A stretch of DNA of 64,000 nucleotides, taken from Lachnospiraceae bacterium (GTDB taxonomy: Bacteria; Bacillota; Clostridia; Lachnospirales; Lachnospiraceae). Location of the stretch: contig JAEEND010000018.1 of the NCBI GenBank assembly GCA_016283575.1, forward strand, positions 1 through 64,000, read 5' to 3'. Each line of letters starts with the position of its first letter. Positions within the stretch are counted from its first letter, which is position 1. Below are positions 62,587 through 64,000 of this stretch, piece after piece. The notes under the pieces were generated by a model, which was not told the DNA's origin, did no database searches, and saw nothing but the letters and a program-made list of their open reading frames with translations. A program made the position numbers and the translations under genes.

Positions 62587-64000
62587 TCAGGCATTCTTCA
62601 TATCCTCAAGATACCACTCGAAAACCTCACGGATCCTGAATAATTCGCTTTCTTTTGATGTATGATGCCAAAGAGCGATATAATTTTTAAACCAGTGTTC
62701 CGTAGTCTTCTTAAGATCTGTAAGATCTGTCGAAACGCCTCCGGAAAAGTCTTTTTTGTAGGCTTTTCCCATGATCATCATAAGGGCTCTTACAAGTACC
62801 AGCATGCCTTGAGCCATTGTTATGTAAACCGTCTTGACGTGGTAATCTACATTTTCAAAATGCTTTATCTTCGAAATGCAATCATTAATTCCGGCATATA
62901 TCGAGCTTAAAGCCATGGCCTTTTCTTCACTTACATGATTGGTGAGAACATCCGTCTTTTCAAATTGGGAATAATCATTTATATCATGAACAATGCCTTC
63001 TTTTGTCTCTTTATAAGAAACAATTGGCCACCACCAGCCATGGGGCTCAAGATCCGTAAGAGTCTTTAATAGAGACATAAAGGTACCGGTTTTATCCTTG
63101 AATAACAGGATTGAAATACTTTTATTTATATCCTCCTCCGACATGGGCTTATCGGACCATGAGAAGTTGGCGCCATAAATAATTGCAGGGTTTGAACACT
63201 CGGGATGCCCGATGTGACCGAGATCGCCCCAGTCCGTGTTAAGAACGCCTATGGCTCCGTATTTATGTCCGAGCGCGCACATTTTTGAAATGTTCTCATA
63301 GGCTCCCGTATAATCATTTATCAAATTACTCCAGCTCTGAACACCGGGACATACAAAGATATTCTTAGCGCCGTTTTCTACAAAAGCTTTTATATTATCT
63401 TCTTTTACATCAGGCTCATATTCCCAGTTAAGAAGAATGGAATCCTCCGGTAAAAGCTTTAATATTTCCGGTTTCTTTACAATAATATCACCCCAGTACA
63501 TGGGCGTTTTTTTAAGATCCTTGACCACATTACATAGCTTATTTAAGAAATCGATATAGACATTCTCTGTTCCCTTCTCTTCGCAGAGTTTTTTAGCTTT
63601 ACCCTTGCCAAGATCGAAGGTCTCATCGGCACAGATATTCACTTTATCCGATGAAAAAAGCTTTGAGAATTCCTTTATCCTGTGCTTTGCAAGTTCAAAA
63701 GAACGTATATTGGTAACATCAAGAGTATGATGTCTCATTCTGTTTATCATGGAAACGGGCTCTTTGGGATCTGACGGAAGCTCGCAGTATTTACTGTATT
63801 TTTCCGACTGAAGAAGGTGATACAGATGCCCGAATGAAGCAATCATCGGTACCAGTTCGATATGGAAGATCTTACAGTATTCATCGAGAGCAAGAATGTC
63901 ATCTTTAGTCAATGGTGTTAATCCCTGCCAGATTTCTTTTTCTGCCATGAATTCAAAAGAATGCTCCACATTTAATTCAAGATGATTTAATTTAAAAAGG
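62587..64000 (-). CDS. GH20-type glycosidase (5' end outside window)
   Basis: At least 471 residues; the frame stays open to the right edge, so the first ATG-like codon at 63969 (a GTG) is not the start. The visible part opens with NHLELNVEHSFEF and continues with the GH20-like barrel (ELVPMIASFGHL) and the catalytic Asp-Glu pair in NICADETFD. GH20 enzymes mostly remove beta-linked N-acetylhexosamine; related branches act on other amino or neutral sugars. First gene of the acyltransferase/GT8 cluster. Confidence 0.8.
   Translation of the reverse strand, partial: LFKLNHLELNVEHSFEFMAEKEIWQGLTPLTKDDILALDEYCKIFHIELVPMIASFGHLYHLLQSEKYSKYCELPSDPKEPVSMINRMRHHTLDVTNIRSFELAKHRIKEFSKLFSSDKVNICADETFDLGKGKAKKLCEEKGTENVYIDFLNKLCNVVKDLKKTPMYWGDIIVKKPEILKLLPEDSILLNWEYEPDVKEDNIKAFVENGAKNIFVCPGVQSWSNLINDYTGAYENISKMCALGHKYGAIGVLNTDWGDLGHIGHPECSNPAIIYGANFSWSDKPMSEEDINKSISILLFKDKTGTFMSLLKTLTDLEPHGWWWPIVSYKETKEGIVHDINDYSQFEKTDVLTNHVSEEKAMALSSIYAGINDCISKIKHFENVDYHVKTVYITMAQGMLVLVRALMMIMGKAYKKDFSGGVSTDLTDLKKTTEHWFKNYIALWHHTSKESELFRIREVFEWYLEDMKNA

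Overview
The window looks like a chromosomal segment of a Gram-positive anaerobe of the Clostridia, most likely a Lachnospiraceae member (Butyrivibrio or Pseudobutyrivibrio type). The grounds are gene order (Asp23-nusB-xseA-xseB-ispA-dxs-tlyA-nadK-argR-recN; yicC-gmk-rpoZ-rimO-pgsA-cinA-recA-recX-rny), Bacillota-type control elements (a T-box leader, a CIRCE box, LexA boxes of the GAAC-N4-GTTC type), RqcH, RNase Y, and lipoprotein glycosidases. The genus is inferred, not shown. I see no rRNA or tRNA gene, CRISPR array, insertion sequence, prophage or attachment site. Most genes are on the minus strand.

1-7.1 kb: hflX (cut by the left edge) with a COG2509-type flavoprotein; a divergent GH3 lipoprotein; a GNAT protein; rny. 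7.3-14.3 kb: recX-recA behind a promoter with two LexA boxes, preceded by an odd structured spacer, then cinA, pgsA, rimO, rpoZ, gmk and yicC, transcribed from a strong promoter whose RNA would begin with a 9-bp hairpin. 14.4-17.2 kb (+): rqcH and a zinc-ribbon membrane protein with an Asp/Trp/Ser tail. 17.3-20.8 kb: glgA and a beta-helix lipoprotein of an often mis-named family.

20.9-36.6 kb: the long housekeeping run recN to Asp23, then prfC, lspA, pnp, rpsO and CIRCE-controlled groES-groEL. 36.7-38.1 kb (+): a MATE exporter that may have a leaderless mRNA.

38.1-43.5 kb holds the most interesting accessory unit: a VTC-like polyphosphate polymerase-domain protein, a DUF4956 membrane protein and a CotH-kinase-like protein with a Met/Asn/Pro/Gly-rich tail, next to an OmpR-type two-component system. 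Both promoters carry the same tandem 8-bp repeat (11-bp period) at the same distance from the -10 box, so the two-component system very probably controls both itself and the cassette.

43.5-52.8 kb: small metabolic genes (HAD phosphatase, Gfo/Idh/MocA oxidoreductase, sugar-type MFS transporter with an aldose epimerase, pncB, cupin, DUF6056 membrane protein, NMN adenylyltransferase, AEC transporter). 52.8-56.2 kb: an ABC importer operon behind a T-box leader whose specifier reads UGG, so a tryptophan importer; its proteins are almost free of tryptophan. 56.3-64 kb: a six-TM chemotaxis-type receptor, then a minus-strand cluster GH20 - PlsC acyltransferase - GT8 - GT8/PlsC fusion - AEC transporter - small protein, which suggests synthesis of an acylated glycan or glycolipid.
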